A stretch of 64,000 nucleotides of DNA, from positions 186,001 to 250,000 of the forward strand of contig NZ_CANLZR010000004.1 of assembly GCF_947495705.1 (NCBI RefSeq). The letters are read 5' to 3'. This document shows positions 17,297 through 28,400 of the stretch, piece by piece (position 1 is the stretch's first letter; every line of letters starts with the position of its first letter). The stretch is from an uncultured Phycicoccus sp. (GTDB lineage Bacteria > Actinomycetota > Actinomycetes > Actinomycetales > Dermatophilaceae). Under the pieces are notes generated by a model. The model was not told the DNA's origin, searched no databases, and saw only the letters and a program-made list of their open reading frames with translations. A program made the position numbers and the translations under genes.

Positions 17297-17356
17297 CGCG
17301 TCGTCACCCCGCAGTGACGGTCGTCATCGCGACCGGTACCGCGTAGCACGCACGGT

Positions 17357-17395
17357 GGAGCGGGCGGCATCCCACGCAGGGGTGCCGCCCGCTCC
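17357..17395 (+). terminator. Hairpin terminator after ino1
   Basis: A perfect 13-bp stem (GGAGCGGGCGGCA and its complement) with a 13-base loop, 60 bases after the ino1 stop. Confidence 0.75.
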
Positions 17396-17432
17396 GTCGT
17401 GTCAGGGGCCCCCGGACGTTCGTGTACCCACC

Positions 17433-17536
17433 TCGACCAGTAGGTCACGCCGCGTTCGGGGCGGGGCGTACCTGACGTGACCTATTGGTCGATGTGCGGA
17501 CGGCGGGTGCGTACCTGGCGTGACCTATTGGTCGAT
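17433..17536 (-). repeat. Cluster of three 26-bp intergenic repeats (locus 2)
   Basis: One diverged copy reads on the + strand (17433-17452), and two near-identical copies read on the minus strand at 17468-17493 and 17511-17536, again with an exact 43-bp period. The first and second copies form a 17-bp stem (17433-17449 with 17476-17492, one G-T pair) that may terminate the minus-strand transglutaminase operon ending at 17553. The core matches the repeats at 3472-3540. Confidence 0.9.
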
Positions 17537-17552
17537 GGGGGGACGGGGACGG

Positions 17553-20051
17553 TCAGGCGGGGGACGGGACCTGCCGGCGGCGCCACCGGCGGGCGGCGGG
17601 CGCGGTGCGCTCCCGCGCGACGAGGAGCGGCCGTGGGTCGGCGTCCGAGCGCAGCCGGGTCCACCGGCCGACCCGCGAGCGCAGCGTCGAGCGGGCCGCC
17701 TCGGCCCGAGCGTGCAGCGCCGCGCTCGTCGCGGGGTCGCCGTCACCGGGACCGAACACGACCGCGTCGATCGCGACAGCGACCGAGACCACGGAGACCA
17801 CACCCTCGGGCGGCCGGGCGAACCGGCCGACCTCACCCGGGGCGGCCGTGCCGGTGATCGCCTCGACGACGGCCCCGTCGACCGCCCACGCCTGCTCCCG
17901 ACGTGTCATGCCTCGCGGCACGGCGACACCGAGCGAGCGGGTCTCGGCGACCAGGTCCCGCCACACCCATGCGGCCCGCTCCGGTACCGGCCCGTGCGAC
18001 GCGTGGCGCCGGCGCCGGCGCGCCTTGAGCCACCGCAGCACCAGGACGTACAGCGCCGCGAGGAGCAGCGGGACGAGCACCGCGAACACGAGGATCTTGA
18101 GCCACAGCGGCCAGGCCGCGACGTCGAACGGGCTCTTCTTGCGCTTCGTGACGTCGGTGGCGTTCTGCGCCTGGTCCGGGCCCTGGAGCACCGACGGCGG
18201 GCTGACCCCGGCCGGGGGCGGCACCTGGGCGCCCACCTGCTGCTCCTCGGTGCGCAGCTGCTGCTCGCTCGGGGTCTTGTCGCGGCTCGGCACGAACGTG
18301 TCCCAGCCGAGCGGGAACCACGAGCCGTCGCCGAGGCGGACCTCGACCCAGGCGTGCACGTCCTTGCCGCGCACCTCGCCGCCCGCCTCCGGCACGGCCC
18401 CCATGACGACGCGGGACGGGATGCCGAGGCGCTGCCCGACGAGCGCGAGCGTGGCCGCGTACTGCTCGTCGTTGCCCGCCAGCTTGCTCGACCCGACGAA
18501 CCGGGTGAGCCGCGACATGGCGTGCCCGGGCAGGTACACCTTCTCGAAGCTGTTGGGGGTGCCGCCGTCGGTGTACGTGCCCTCGGTGCGCATCGCGGTC
18601 GCGAACGCCCGCAGCTTGGCCCAGGAACCGCCCTCGGCGCGGCTCGTCCAGGCATCGATCCGCGAGTCGAGGAAGTCGACGTCGACGCCGGCCGAGGCGC
18701 CCGAGGCGACGTCGAGGTCCTCGGGCAGCTCGGCGGCGGGCGCGGCCGGCACGAGGGCGCTCATCCGGTAGGTCTCCCCCCCGACGAGCCCGGCGGGGAC
18801 GAGCGCGGTGGCGGTGTCGGTGTTGAGCCAGAGGGCGCCGGCGAGGTCGTCGGCCCGCGGCCCGTCGAACTCGATGCGCGTCGGCGCGCCCACCGTCGGC
18901 AGCCAGGTGCCCCGGTACCCGCCGTCGGGCACCGCGACCTCGACCTCGACCGGGGTGCCCCGGCCGGACGCGGCGATCCGGGAGCCCACCTGCTGGAAGG
19001 GCACCCCGTCGGCGCTCCGGTCGGCGGCGCCCCAGACGAGCCCGTCGTACCGGTCGAGCGTCGCGAAGCGGACGACCTGACCCTGCGGCAGGCCGCGGAC
19101 CCGGAGCACGACCTCGTCGTACAGGTCGGCCTCGTTCGGCTCGGTGTACTGCCGGTAGCCGGGCAGCGGGCTCGGGAACTGCGACACGTCGAACGGGGGC
19201 ACGAGCGCGGTCCGCACGACCTCCCGCCGCTCGGCCGCGGCGTACCCGGGCAGGAGGGGGCCGGCGAAGAACCCGCCGAGGAGCGCGACGACCGCCAGGC
19301 CGGCGCCGGTGAGGACCCGGGCGCGGGCACCGGCCCCGTTCTGGATCGGCGCCCGGGTCCGGTGCGACCGGACGACGAGCCAGCCGACGAGCACCGCGGC
19401 GAACCCGACCCCCTGGACCAGCACGGCGGCCGGCTCCAGGGTGCCGAGGGCGATGGAGGCCGCGAGCAGGCCGAGCGGGGCGAGCGCGCTGAGCGGCACA
19501 CTCGCCCACCGCCGGGCCACGCCCAGGGTCAGCGCACCCCCGAGCAGGCCGGCGAGCCACGGCAGCGCCAGGACCGGGCCGCGCGCGTCGACCGGCGGCA
19601 GCAGGGTGAGCCACTGCTTCCACCCGGTGACCGCCCACGTCGCGAGATCGGCGAACGTCTGCGGCGTCGGGACGACACCGGCGACCAGGGAGTCACGAAC
19701 CGCCAGCGGCCCACCGAGCAGCAGGTACCCGGCGACCAGGACGAGGAACGTCGTGAGCGCCATCCACCGGAACGCGGCAGCCAGGTGCCCGACGGCCAGC
19801 CCGAGGACGAGCCCGGCCCACGCGGCCACGACCCACTCGACGCCGAGGAACCCGGTGCGCAGCCCGAGCAGGGCGATGCTCACGAGGACCGCGGCGAACG
19901 CGAGGTCGACGAGCGCGTCCCGGTCGGGCACGGCCCGGCGCAGCACGCTGGGCGCGCCGGGGTCGCGGGGCGCCCGCCGGGCACCCCCGCGCAGCGCGGT
20001 CGCGAGGCTCGGCGGGGCCTGCGCCGCCGGCCCGCCGGCGGGCCCGCTCAT
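17553..20051 (-). CDS. TgpA-like transglutaminase-fold membrane protein, catalytic Cys replaced
   Basis: An 832-residue protein. Several N-terminal transmembrane helices (about residues 45-275, DUF3488-like) are followed by an extracytoplasmic transglutaminase-like core, one more helix (WPLWLKILVFAVLVPLLLAA) and a cytoplasmic DUF4129-like tail. In the core the usual GYCEQ motif reads GNDEQ, so the catalytic Cys is Asp 528. The His (VHAWVEV, His 566) and Asp (GWDTF, Asp 584) are kept. Classical acyl transfer is therefore unlikely unless chemistry differs. The ATG overlaps the DUF58 stop as ATGA. It is the last gene of the MoxR-DUF58-TgpA run. Confidence 0.9.
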   Translation of the reverse strand: MSGPAGGPAAQAPPSLATALRGGARRAPRDPGAPSVLRRAVPDRDALVDLAFAAVLVSIALLGLRTGFLGVEWVVAAWAGLVLGLAVGHLAAAFRWMALTTFLVLVAGYLLLGGPLAVRDSLVAGVVPTPQTFADLATWAVTGWKQWLTLLPPVDARGPVLALPWLAGLLGGALTLGVARRWASVPLSALAPLGLLAASIALGTLEPAAVLVQGVGFAAVLVGWLVVRSHRTRAPIQNGAGARARVLTGAGLAVVALLGGFFAGPLLPGYAAAERREVVRTALVPPFDVSQFPSPLPGYRQYTEPNEADLYDEVVLRVRGLPQGQVVRFATLDRYDGLVWGAADRSADGVPFQQVGSRIAASGRGTPVEVEVAVPDGGYRGTWLPTVGAPTRIEFDGPRADDLAGALWLNTDTATALVPAGLVGGETYRMSALVPAAPAAELPEDLDVASGASAGVDVDFLDSRIDAWTSRAEGGSWAKLRAFATAMRTEGTYTDGGTPNSFEKVYLPGHAMSRLTRFVGSSKLAGNDEQYAATLALVGQRLGIPSRVVMGAVPEAGGEVRGKDVHAWVEVRLGDGSWFPLGWDTFVPSRDKTPSEQQLRTEEQQVGAQVPPPAGVSPPSVLQGPDQAQNATDVTKRKKSPFDVAAWPLWLKILVFAVLVPLLLAALYVLVLRWLKARRRRRHASHGPVPERAAWVWRDLVAETRSLGVAVPRGMTRREQAWAVDGAVVEAITGTAAPGEVGRFARPPEGVVSVVSVAVAIDAVVFGPGDGDPATSAALHARAEAARSTLRSRVGRWTRLRSDADPRPLLVARERTAPAARRWRRRQVPSPA

Positions 20052-21493
20052 GCCAGCGCCCCGGAGAACAGGACGCGCCGCACGTCGGTGAGCTCGCGGA
20101 CGTGGAGGATGACGATGGAGCCCAGGCGCCGCACCCCCACCGGCACGTCGGCGTCGACGACGAGCGCGACGCGCACCACCTCGGGCTCGAACTGGTCCAG
20201 GGTGCGCTGCACCTGGATGAACGGCCGGTCGACGCCGGTGACGAGCACCGCGACGCTCGCGTCCGGGGCGAGCCCGGCGGCCTGCCCGACCGAGGCGTAC
20301 AGGTCGAGCGGCCCGACGTCGGCACGCGCGAGCGCGTCGAGGGTGAGCGGGGCGGTGGTGCGGGACGCGGTCTCGCCGTGGCAGACGACCGTGGTGTCCT
20401 GCTCGTCGAGGATCGAGCGCAGGGCAAGCGACGCCGCGCAGGAGATGGCCACCTCGACGTCGTCCTCGCCGCCGGTGTAGACCTCCGGGCTCGTGTCGAC
20501 GACCACCGCGAGGTGGGACCGGCGGGTGTCGAGGAACTGGCGCACGAGGAGGCGGTCGTGCTTGGCGGAGGAGCGCCAGTGGATGTAGCGACGGTCGTCG
20601 CCGGGCTGGTACTCGCGCAGTGCGTGGAACGCGAGGTCGGACATCGACAGATCCGGCGTCACCTGGCCCTCGAGGTCGCGCAGCAGGCCGGCGCCGAGGC
20701 TCTCGAGCGAGATGGTGCGGGGGTGCACGACGAGCTCGGTGCGCTCGGTCCAAGCGACGGTGCGTCGGACGAGCCCGAGGGGGTCGCCGTGCACGGTCGT
20801 CGCGGGCCCGACGGGGACGACGCCGCGGGCGCCGGTCGGTACGACGAACAGCTCCTCGTGGGTGCGGCCCGCACCGAGCGACGGGAGCGTGAACCGCGCT
20901 GCGGTCCGCCCGACGGGCAGCTCGAGGAGCAGCGGCATCGTCCCGCGCGCCGACTCGTTCCGCACCGTCACCCGGCCGGTCGCGGGGTCCCCCACGGTGA
21001 CCCGGCTCGGCTCGACCTCGGCCCGGATCCGCAGCTTCGCCCGGCCGACGGCGAGCAGGACGCACGCGAGGACGAGGACGAGGCAGGTGGCGGCCACCAT
21101 CGACAGCTCGAGCCAGGCGTACCGGGCGGTCATCCACCACGCGAGGAGCCCGACGGCCAGCACCGTCCAGCCGAGCGGGGACACCCAGCGCAGGATGTCG
21201 AGCACCGGGCGCCACACCGGTCGGGTCTGCTGCGCGAGAGGGCGGATCCGGCTGCCGGTGAGGACGAGGATGCGGGCCCCGGTGTCGGTGAGCGCGGTCG
21301 GCACCTGGACCCGCGGCAGCGTGATGGTGCGGGTCTCGCCGTCGGCCCTGCTGCGGCGACGCGGGGGCTGCCCGGGGGCCCCAGCGGCGACGGGGCGCGC
21401 GGCAGGCGCCTCCGCCCGCGGGGCGGGGGGAGGGGTCAGGCCGGAGCGACGGACGGTCGACTCGGCCTCGTCGGGCGGACCCACCGTGCTCAT
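20048..21493 (-). CDS. DUF58 protein
   Basis: A 481-residue membrane-linked protein. Two adjacent hydrophobic helices (about residues 104-150) follow a Pro/Ala-rich cytoplasmic region. The DUF58 signature YQPGDDRRYIHWRSSAKHDRLLVRQ is present, then a von Willebrand A-like segment with a metal-binding DTS (LAVVVDTSPEVY). DUF58 proteins pair with MoxR ATPases and are thought to act as their targets or adaptors in envelope assembly. Both ends overlap the neighbours by ATGA, so translation is coupled to MoxR and TgpA. Confidence 0.92.
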   Translation of the reverse strand: MSTVGPPDEAESTVRRSGLTPPPAPRAEAPAARPVAAGAPGQPPRRRSRADGETRTITLPRVQVPTALTDTGARILVLTGSRIRPLAQQTRPVWRPVLDILRWVSPLGWTVLAVGLLAWWMTARYAWLELSMVAATCLVLVLACVLLAVGRAKLRIRAEVEPSRVTVGDPATGRVTVRNESARGTMPLLLELPVGRTAARFTLPSLGAGRTHEELFVVPTGARGVVPVGPATTVHGDPLGLVRRTVAWTERTELVVHPRTISLESLGAGLLRDLEGQVTPDLSMSDLAFHALREYQPGDDRRYIHWRSSAKHDRLLVRQFLDTRRSHLAVVVDTSPEVYTGGEDDVEVAISCAASLALRSILDEQDTTVVCHGETASRTTAPLTLDALARADVGPLDLYASVGQAAGLAPDASVAVLVTGVDRPFIQVQRTLDQFEPEVVRVALVVDADVPVGVRRLGSIVILHVRELTDVRRVLFSGALA

Positions 21494-22461
21494 GCCGGGA
21501 CGCGCTCCGTGGGGGGCGACACCTCGGCGAGGATCTGGTCGATGACCTGCGGGGTGGTGATGCCCGCGAACTGCGCCTCGGCGGTGACGAGCAGCCGATG
21601 GTTGAGCACCGGCTGGGCGAGCAGCTTGATGTCGTCGGGGACCACGTGGTCCCGGCCCTGGCTGATGGCCCAGGTCTTCGCGCAGCGGACGAACGCGAGG
21701 CACCCGCGCACCGACAGCCCGAGCCGGACGCTCACGTGCCGCCGGGTCTCCTCGGCCAGCCGGGAGACGTAGTCGAGGATCGCGGTGTCGACGTGCACCT
21801 CGTCGGCGAGCTCGGCCATGTCCGACACGACCTGGGAGGTGACGACCGGCTCGAGCCCGCGGGTCCGGTCGCGCACCTTCGCGTCGCGCAGCACCCGCAC
21901 GGTCGCCTCGTGGTCGGGGTAGCCGAGCGTCGTCTTCATGAGGAACCGGTCGAGCTGGGCCTCGGGCAGCCGGTACGTGCCCGCCTGCTCGATGGGGTTC
22001 TGGGTCGCGATGACCATGAACGGCTCGCCGACGCTGTGCCGGGTGCGGTCGACGGTGACGTGCCCCTCCTCCATCACCTCCAGCAGCGCCGACTGGGTCT
22101 TCGGCGAGGCGCGGTTGATCTCGTCGGCGAGGACGATGGTCGCGAAGATCGGGCCCTGGTGGAACTCGAACTGCTTGGTGTTCGGGTCGTAGATCGTCAC
22201 CCCGGTGACGTCGCTCGGCAGCAGGTCGGGCGTGAACTGGATGCGCGAGTTCGAGCCCTTGACCGTGCCGGCCATCGCCCGCGCGAGCTGGGTCTTGCCC
22301 GTGCCCGGGAAGTCCTCGAGGAGCAGGTGCCCCTCGGACAGCATGCACGTCAGGGCGAGGCGGATGACGTGCTCCTTGCCGAGCACCGCCTTGTCGACGT
22401 TGGCGACCATGGCGGTGAAGGTCTGGGCGAACCAGGCGGCCTGGTCGGTCGTGACGGTCAT
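21490..22461 (-). CDS. MoxR-family AAA+ ATPase
   Basis: A 323-residue chaperone-like ATPase. Walker A is FPGTGKT (about 51-57), Walker B is IVLADEIN (about 109-116), sensor 1 is VIATQNPIEQAGTYRLPEAQ, and arginine-finger and lid segments follow (LDRFLMKTTLGYP). MoxR ATPases usually mature or insert cofactors into VWA/DUF58 partners; here the partner gene overlaps by ATGA. The gene starts 37 bases after the giant FN3 gene stops, so all are probably one operon. The Shine-Dalgarno (GGAAGGA) is rather far, about 11 bases, from the ATG. Confidence 0.95.
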   Translation of the reverse strand: MTVTTDQAAWFAQTFTAMVANVDKAVLGKEHVIRLALTCMLSEGHLLLEDFPGTGKTQLARAMAGTVKGSNSRIQFTPDLLPSDVTGVTIYDPNTKQFEFHQGPIFATIVLADEINRASPKTQSALLEVMEEGHVTVDRTRHSVGEPFMVIATQNPIEQAGTYRLPEAQLDRFLMKTTLGYPDHEATVRVLRDAKVRDRTRGLEPVVTSQVVSDMAELADEVHVDTAILDYVSRLAEETRRHVSVRLGLSVRGCLAFVRCAKTWAISQGRDHVVPDDIKLLAQPVLNHRLLVTAEAQFAGITTPQVIDQILAEVSPPTERVPA

Positions 22462-22498
22462 GCGAGAGGTGTCCTTCCGTGGGGCTGATGGGCGGGGG

Positions 22499-25400
22499 CT
22501 AGCCCCAGTTGGTGCTGCCGGAGTGCGACCCCGACCCGTTGAAGAGGCGGACGGTGACGGTGCCGACGTTGTTGCCGTACAGGCACCGGCCCGGCCAGGT
22601 GTAGCCGTTGCCGCCCGGCCCGACGGTGAGCTTGGAGCTCGAGACGAACCCGCCGGCGTTCGTGCTGCGACACTCGACGCTCCACACCGACCCGCCGGGG
22701 AAGTCGCGGATGTCGAAGAGCACCTCGGGGCAGCCCGGGCTGTAGCTGCACGAGCCTTGGCCGTTGGGGTCGACGTAGCGCTGCTGGCTCTTGCGGACGT
22801 TGTAGACCTCCGGGGGCGGGTTGGGCACGGTGACGCTGCGGTACGCCGTCCAGCCCGACCAGCCCGCGGCCGAGTGCGCCCGCACCCGCAGCTGGTAGGT
22901 GCCGGGGCCGCGGTTGATCGACTCGGAGGTCTTGTTGCCGCCGAAGGTGCCGTTGACCGCGCCGTCGAGCTGGACCTGGTCGACGTTGCGGCCGTTCTCG
23001 GGCAGGTTCCACGTCCACGTCACGGTGTCGCCGTTGCGCGACCCGGTGAATGCGGTCGGGGTCAGGGTGTCGCCGTACGGGGTCGCGCCGTCGCTGACCC
23101 GGTTGGACTCGTTGCCGCCGGAGTTGACCGTCCACACGGTGACCGTCCGCGGGGTCGTCGGGCTCGTCTGGAACGGCCCCACGGTGAAGGTGACCTGCGA
23201 CCCGGCGGCGCACCCGCACGTGTGCGTCCCGTTCTGGCCGTCGCTGGCGCGCCACCGGACGGCGGTGAAGCTGCCGGCCCGCGGCTGCCCGACCGAGACC
23301 GTCACCTCGATGCGCTTGTTGCTCGCCGGCGTCGTCGCGCGCACCGTCGGCGTCGACGGGATGCCGTTGGAGGTGAACGAGGACGAGTTGCTGCGCGGCG
23401 ACTCCAGCCCGGCACCGTTGGTGAGCGTCGCGGTGTACCGGTAGGTGCGCCCGTCGTACGGGATGACGACCTTGGCGCTGCGCACGTCGGGCGCGGTGTC
23501 GGTGACCTTGGTCCAGGCCCCCGAGTCCACCGACTGGTAGAGGGTGTACCTCGTCGTCGGCGGGCCGTTGGGCGTGCCCTGCTCCCAGGTGACGGTGAGC
23601 GTGGCCGAGTCCTGCGCCGGGCCCGGCCCGCTGGCGGCGATGCCGGGGGCGGCGAGCGCGGGCGGGGTGCCGGCCGACTGCATCGTGACGGCCGGGCCGA
23701 ACGGCCCCGCGCCCAGCTCGTTCCAGGCCTGGACCTGCACGTCCTGCTCGGCCATGTTGTCGAGGCCGGTCACCGTCGCCTGCCGGGTCGGCGCGGCGAC
23801 GTCCTGGGTCTTGGTCTGCCCGGTGCTCGAGATGAGCCGCACGACGTACTTGCGCAGCGCGCTGCCCTCGTTGACCGGCTCCTCCCAGACGATGGTGAGC
23901 GAGCCGTCGCCGCGGGAGACCATGCGCACACCGGTGACCTGCTCGGGCAGCCGGTCCGGGCGCACCGCCGGTGTCGGCGCCGAGGGCTCACCCTCGCCGA
24001 CGCCGTTGACCGCCGCGACGGTGAAGCGGTAGTCCTGCCCGTTCGTCAGGCCGGTGACGGTGCACGGGGACGCCGTGCACGTCGTGCTGCCCGACGAGCC
24101 CCCCGTCCAGCGGACGACGTAGGAGGTGACGACCGACCCGCCGTCGTACGCGGGGGGCAGCCAGGACACCCGAGCCTGGCCGCCCGAGTCGCGGTCCGCG
24201 ACCGCGGCCACCTGCCGGGGGACCGACGGGCGGCCGAGCATCGTGACGGTGATCCGGCCCGGGGCCTGCCGGCCGGGGCCGTCACTGACGACGATGCCCA
24301 CCTGGGCGGTCTGGGACGGCTCGGTCCCCACGGCGAGCGTCACCGAGCAGCCCGACGCCGACGCCGTGAGGCCGGAGCCGGACTCGACGGCGGCGGAGGT
24401 GACGGTGCAGCGCGGCTCGGGCAGGGGCGAGTCGAGGTACGGGCGGATGTCGACGGTGCGCGACTGCCCCTCCTCGAGCCCCGACACGTCGATGGGCCGC
24501 ACGCTCGCCGGCGGCAGCGGGCTGTCGTCGTCCCCCGTGGCGTCCGCGGCGCGGCCGACGACCCGCACGGCGATCGTCGACGGCTCGTCGAGGCCGGGCG
24601 AGGTGACCGAGAGCGACCCCTGGGAGGTGGAGGCGTCGGGGCCGGCCCGCAGCGTCAGGGTGCGGTTGCCGGGCCCGTCGACGGTGAGGTCGACGTCCGG
24701 CTCCTCCTGCCACCGGGTCTCGAACTGCACGTCGTCCAGGGTCATCCCGACGGGCAGCCAGGCGTGACAGAAGGTCGGGATGTCGACGACGCGCTCGAGC
24801 CCGCCGGCGGTGACGGTGACCGCGCCGTCGGGGCAGCGCAGGAGCGGGACCTTCGGGCCGATCTGCACCGGGACCGACACGTACGCCGTGCCGTAGTCGG
24901 TCTGGTCGACCGCGTCCTGGTCGGTGACCTCGAGCATGACCGCGGCCGGGCCGACGTACCCGTTCGAGGAGGTCAGCTCCAGGGTCCGCTGGTCGGTGAG
25001 CGACACCGACAGGTGCTCGGCGGGTGAGGCCGACAGCGTCTCGGCGGTCGTGACCGACACGACCCGGCCCCGCGGGGACCTGACGTAGTCGTTGACCGGG
25101 ACCGTCCTCGTCGAGTCCGGGTCCATCTCGACGAGCGAGCCGGCGACGACGAACGGCTGGCCGTTGGCGCCCGTGGGGACGTGGATCAGCGCCATCGCCT
25201 GGGCGCCGTCCTCGTCCTCGATGACGTACGGCACCGAGTGCGGGTGGTCGAGGATCTGCACCCGGACCTGGTTCGTCGCGGGGTCGTAGGCGGCGTCCGG
25301 GGACAGGACCTCGACGATCCGCAGGGTCTCGGGGTCGGAGTCGACGTCGGTGTCGTTGGCGAGCGCGTCGACGAGGGTGCCGGTCTCCCCCGGCTTGGGC

Positions 25401-28400
25401 GCCGCGACGTCGTCGTTGGCGACCGGAGGGTTGACGTAGCCCGGCACCGGACGGACCAGGATGCTGGCCCGCGAGGGGTCGAAGAGGCCGTCGCTGATGC
25501 CGTAGACCAGCTGGTGCAGCGCGGTGACGTCCTCGGGGACCTTCGTCGTCACGGTGTGGTCCTCGTCGACCGGCCACCGCTCCAGGGTGGCGGCGTCGTT
25601 GAGCGACTCGGTGTCGACCTCGACGACATCGCCGCGGGCGATGAGGTCGTTGACGAGGGGCCGGATCGTCACGGTCTTGCCCGGGGCGGCGAACACCTCG
25701 TCGGGCACCGCCACCGGCGGCTGGGCGTCGCCGGGCTGGACGACCCCGACCCGCACGAACGCACGGCTCGTCGCGCCGAAGCGGTCGTTGACCTCGTAGG
25801 TGATGACCTCGGTCCCCGCCGCGAGCGGGTAGGCCTCGTAGCGGATCGTCGTCGGCCCGATCGCGACGACCCGGCCGAAGGTGAGGTCGACGGGCCCGCC
25901 GTCGGCCCCCACCACCCCGGCGACCGAGACCGAGTCGCCGTCGGGGTCGACGCCGAAGGTCGGGATCGTCATCGTGATGGGATCGCCGGCGGTGACGGTG
26001 GCGGTGAAGGTGCGGGCCACGGGCGACTGGTTGATGCGCTGCGCGGTGGGCAGCGGGGTGACCTGCACCCGGACCCGGGCGGACTGCGCGCGCTCCTTGC
26101 TGCCCTCGGCGTACGCCGCGTACTCGATGGTGACGAACGACGACGCCGTGAGGCCCCGGGCCTCCGGCACGTAGCGGACGACGTTGCCGGAGGCGAAGGC
26201 CCGTTGCGCGCGACCCTTGCTCACGACCTTGACGCTGGCGGGGTCGAGCCGCAGCGGGATGCCGTCGGCCATCGTGTCGTTGTCGAGCACCGGGATCGAG
26301 ACGGTGTCGCCCTCCCGGACGGTGGCCTCGTCGTCGACGACGATGGGCAGCGCGTCGGTGAGGGCACCCTGCTGCAGCACCGACACCTGGCCGGTGACGC
26401 GCTGCGTCCCGTCGCTCACCGTGTAGCGCACGACACCGCGCCGGCCCTGCTCGCCTGCCGGTGCGGGCTCACGGGCCTCGAGCCGGACCCACCGCCCCTG
26501 GTAGATCGAGGGCTGGATCCAGGAGGCGTCCTCGTCCGACTCCACCGACGCCGTCACGAGGACGTCGCCGCGCGGGGAGTAGTCATTGGCCAGCACGTCG
26601 ACCATGGCGGGGGCCTGGTCGTGCAGGGTCGCGGTGTCGGGCACCGACACCGGCGGCGCCCCCTCGGGCGGGGCGACGAGGTCGACCCGGATGCGACCCG
26701 GTGCCGCGCCCGCGCCGGTGACCGCCGAGTACGACAGGTCGTAGGTGCCCGGGGTCGCCCCGGTGACCGTCACCGCGCCGGTGGCGAGGTCGGTGTCGAC
26801 CTGGAGCGGGCCGACGGGACGCACCTCGCTGCGCAGCGTCAGCACCGCGTCGGGCTCGCCGGGGTCGGCCCCGGCGATGTCGTTGCCGAGCGGCTCGACC
26901 TGCAGGGGCTTGCCGACGACGCCGCGCACGGCGTCGGGCTGGGTCCGCGGGGCCACGAACTTGCTCTCGCCGTCGGTGCCGATGACCTGGGCGTTGACCG
27001 TGCCCTTCGTCGTGCCGCCACGGCCGTCCGTGACGACGTAGGCGACGGCCTGGCGGCCCACCTCGAGCGGAGCGGTGAGGGTCACCCGGCCGGCGCCGTC
27101 GATGACACTGCCCTCGCGGTCGGCCCGGGCGGCGAGGACGTCGTTCTCGGGGTCCCGCCAGTCGGCGAGCACCGGCACCGACAGGCGCTTGCCGGCGATG
27201 ACGGGGTAGGCCTGCTGGGCCAGCGCCGCGCCCTGCCGCAGCCGCGGGGACCCGTTGACCTCGTCCCCGACGATGCGCACCGACACCGTCGCGGACTCCT
27301 TGGACACCGCCTTGCCGTTGTTCACCTTGTACGTGAACTGGAACTGCTGGTTCTCGGTGCCTTCGGGGACCGAGACGTCCACGGCCTGCCCGTCCGAGCT
27401 CACCGTCGCCGCCACCCCGCGCAGCGAGGGCGCGCTGACGTCGCGCTGGTCGATCGCGAGGACGGACCCGGCCACGTCGGTGTCGTTGTCGAGGACGTGC
27501 AGCTTGCTCGTGCGACCCGGGCGGACCGTCAGGGCGTCGGGCACGGCCTTCGGCGGCTGCTGGAGGCTCGCCTCGTCGAGGAGGTTCTCGTCCTTCTTCT
27601 CGTTGTCGTCGTCCTGGCGGGTCGGCGGCGTCAACGCGTCCCAGTTGTCGATCTTCGTCGGCTTGTCCTCGAGGTCCCACACCCCGCCGTTGTCGAGGTC
27701 GTTGAGGACGAGCAGCCCGCGGTTGACCCGGAAGGCGACGCCGTCCCGGGTCGGTTCCTCGCCGTCCGCCGGGAGCGTGGCCGTCGGCTGGTCGTCGACC
27801 CGGCCGCAGTTGGCGCCGTAGAAGACCCGGTTCTGCTCGGCCCACGCGGCATGGAGGCAGCCGTCGAGGACGACCGGCCGGGTGATGAGGGTCGCTCCCG
27901 GCACCCGGTTCACCTGCTCGCCGACGACGACGCCGCCCGGGGCCGCGTCACCGCCGAGCGGCACCCGCGCCGCCCGGGACGTCGACGCCACGACGACGGA
28001 GCCGGCCTCGGGCCCCGGCACCTGGAGGGCCGCGAGCCGTTCGCCGTCGACGGTGACCTGCGCGTCGGTGCCGTCCGGGCGTCCCGCCGTGTAGACCGTG
28101 TCGGTCTCGGCGTCGTAGGCGACCCAGTCGGCGCCGACCGCGGTGATGTCGGGCAGGTCGCTGCGCAGGGCCGTCTCGACGACGACCGGGGCGGCGAACC
28201 CCTGCGGCGTCGGCGCGATGGAGGTGACGGTGCCCTCCGCGCCCGAGACGACGTGGATCACCCCGTCGAGACCGACCGTCAGGGCCCCGTCGCCGCCGAC
28301 CTCCGCGACCGGCTCGGCGCCGACGGCGAGGCCCGGGAAGCTGTCGGTGCCGGCCTCGGGGTCCACCCGCTCGGCGTACACCGTGCCCTTGGCCGGGTCG

